Assembly (NCBI RefSeq): GCF_002873395.1 | Contig: NZ_MCUV01000004.1 | Coordinates: forward strand, 1 to 64,000 | From: Vibrio sp. 10N.286.49.B3 | GTDB lineage: Bacteria; Pseudomonadota; Gammaproteobacteria; Enterobacterales; Vibrionaceae | Length of the DNA stretch: 64,000 nt | Reading direction: 5' to 3' | Shown: in pieces, positions 63,361 to 64,000 of the stretch | How positions within the stretch are numbered: position 1 is the first letter of the stretch | Layout of the letters: every line of letters begins with the position of its first letter | Notes under the pieces: generated by a model | Told to the model about the DNA's origin: nothing | Seen by the model: only the letters and a program-made list of their open reading frames with translations | The model's database searches: none | Position numbers and translations under genes: made by a program

Positions 63361-64000
63361 TTCGCGTCTTTTATACGTTCGCCCTAGCCCTAGCCGCGCC
63401 TTTGCTGCTGCTTGGGCTGTATAAGTCAAAGCCGAATAAGCCAAAGTTTGGTTCGCGTTGGAAAGAGCATTTTGGTTACACACCGTCGCTACCTTCGGCG
63501 AAAAACACGTCACAAGCACCGCTGTGGATTCATGCTGTATCGGTGGGTGAAAGTATTGCTGCTGTTCCGCTTATTCATGCGCTAAAAAAACGTAATCCGA
63601 CTCAAACGATTGTTGTCACCACGACCACCAGCACCGGCGCAGAGCAAATAGCTAAGCTGGGTGATTTGGTTGAGCATCGTTATATGCCGATTGATTTTTC
63701 GTTTGCCGTGCGTGGCTTTTTAAACGCGATTAAGCCGCAGAAGATGCTGATCATTGAAACGGAGCTATGGCCAAATACCTTAGCGGAAGTGGCAAAAGCA
63801 GGCATACCGATCACTGTGGTCAATGCCCGTTTATCCGAAAAATCTCGTCGCAATTACGCCAAAGTGCAGCCATTATTTAATCTGCTTAGCCAGAACTTAA
63901 GCCAAGTGTTATGTCAGTCGCAAGCCGATGCTGAGCGCTTTGCTGCCTTAGGTATCGCGCAAGATAAACTCGCGGTCACGGGCTCGATTAAGTTTGATAT
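63354..64000 (+). CDS. waaA: Lipid A Kdo transferase, N-terminal part
   Basis: The first 215 codons of WaaA (KdtA), running off the right edge. It starts at an ATG overlapping the end of waaF. A hydrophobic N-terminal anchor is followed by FGSRWKEHFGY, the acceptor-site motif IHAVSVGE with its catalytic glutamate, and ETELWPN. It transfers Kdo from CMP-Kdo to lipid A, so it draws on the same CMP-Kdo pool as the capsule enzymes at the left end. Confidence 0.95.
   Translation, partial: MLIRVFYTFALALAAPLLLLGLYKSKPNKPKFGSRWKEHFGYTPSLPSAKNTSQAPLWIHAVSVGESIAAVPLIHALKKRNPTQTIVVTTTTSTGAEQIAKLGDLVEHRYMPIDFSFAVRGFLNAIKPQKMLIIETELWPNTLAEVAKAGIPITVVNARLSEKSRRNYAKVQPLFNLLSQNLSQVLCQSQADAERFAALGIAQDKLAVTGSIKFD

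Overview
The window looks like a chromosomal surface-polysaccharide region from a gammaproteobacterium of the Vibrionaceae. The basis is the lipid A/core set at the right end (hldD, lpxM, waaF, waaA) beside wza-wzb-wzc and gfc/yjb genes, RfaH-type ops elements in front of two operons, moderate to low G+C, and several AT-rich blocks typical of imported glycan genes. I cannot name the species. I see no tRNA, rRNA or CRISPR array.

Layout from left to right. (1) 1-5742, minus strand: a 3-deoxy-ulosonic acid (Kdo-type) supply set. It holds a partial kdsB, a HAD phosphatase, kdsA, an O-acetyltransferase, a second kdsB, a second HAD phosphatase and a two-domain HMGL-type aldolase. (2) 6316-17298, minus strand: an ABC-type (group 2-like) capsule operon reading lipoprotein, kpsD, kpsS-like, kpsM, kpsE, kpsF and a 1548-residue multi-domain glycosyltransferase. 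That protein has three KpsC-type modules, a helical-repeat linker and a GT29 (sialyltransferase-like) domain. A perfect ops element sits at its front. No kpsT ATPase is present in the window. (3) 17738-23664, minus strand: ugd, a large lipoprotein, a beta-barrel protein and a YjbH-type protein. (4) 23791-45738, minus strand: a Wzx/Wzy-type O-antigen or capsule cluster. It reads wza, wzb, wzc, wbpO, wbpP, rmlBADC, wzx, acetyltransferase, glycosyltransferase, wzy, two glycosyltransferases, a broken membrane-protein gene, another glycosyltransferase and a PglC/D/E/F-type diacetylbacillosamine set. A second ops element lies 340 bp before wza. (5) 46602-50170: a phage-derived insert with holin, endolysin and O/P-type replication genes. 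(6) 50277-54612, plus strand: gfcABCD (yjbEFGH). (7) 54845-59853: neuA-neuB-neuC, a pyruvyltransferase-like gene and a convergent sialyltransferase-like gene. (8) 60012-64000: hldD, lpxM, waaF and partial waaA.

How the parts fit. KpsF makes arabinose-5-phosphate, KdsA and a phosphatase turn it into Kdo, and KdsB activates it as CMP-Kdo. The KpsS/KpsC-type enzymes would build the Kdo linker and possibly a Kdo-containing polymer, which KpsM/E/D exports. In parallel, dTDP-rhamnose, UDP-GalNAcA and UDP-diacetylbacillosamine feed the Wzx/Wzy pathway, with Wza/Wzb/Wzc and GfcA-D at the envelope. A sialic-acid-like nonulosonate can be made and transferred. Both ops elements suggest that RfaH controls the ABC-type and the Wzy-type loci together.

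Most notable: the KpsC/GT29 megaprotein next to its own Kdo supply genes; an aldolase fused to a glycosyltransferase-like domain; a G10 tract inside wzy that could switch polymerisation on and off; and the decayed membrane-protein gene beside the intact wzy.
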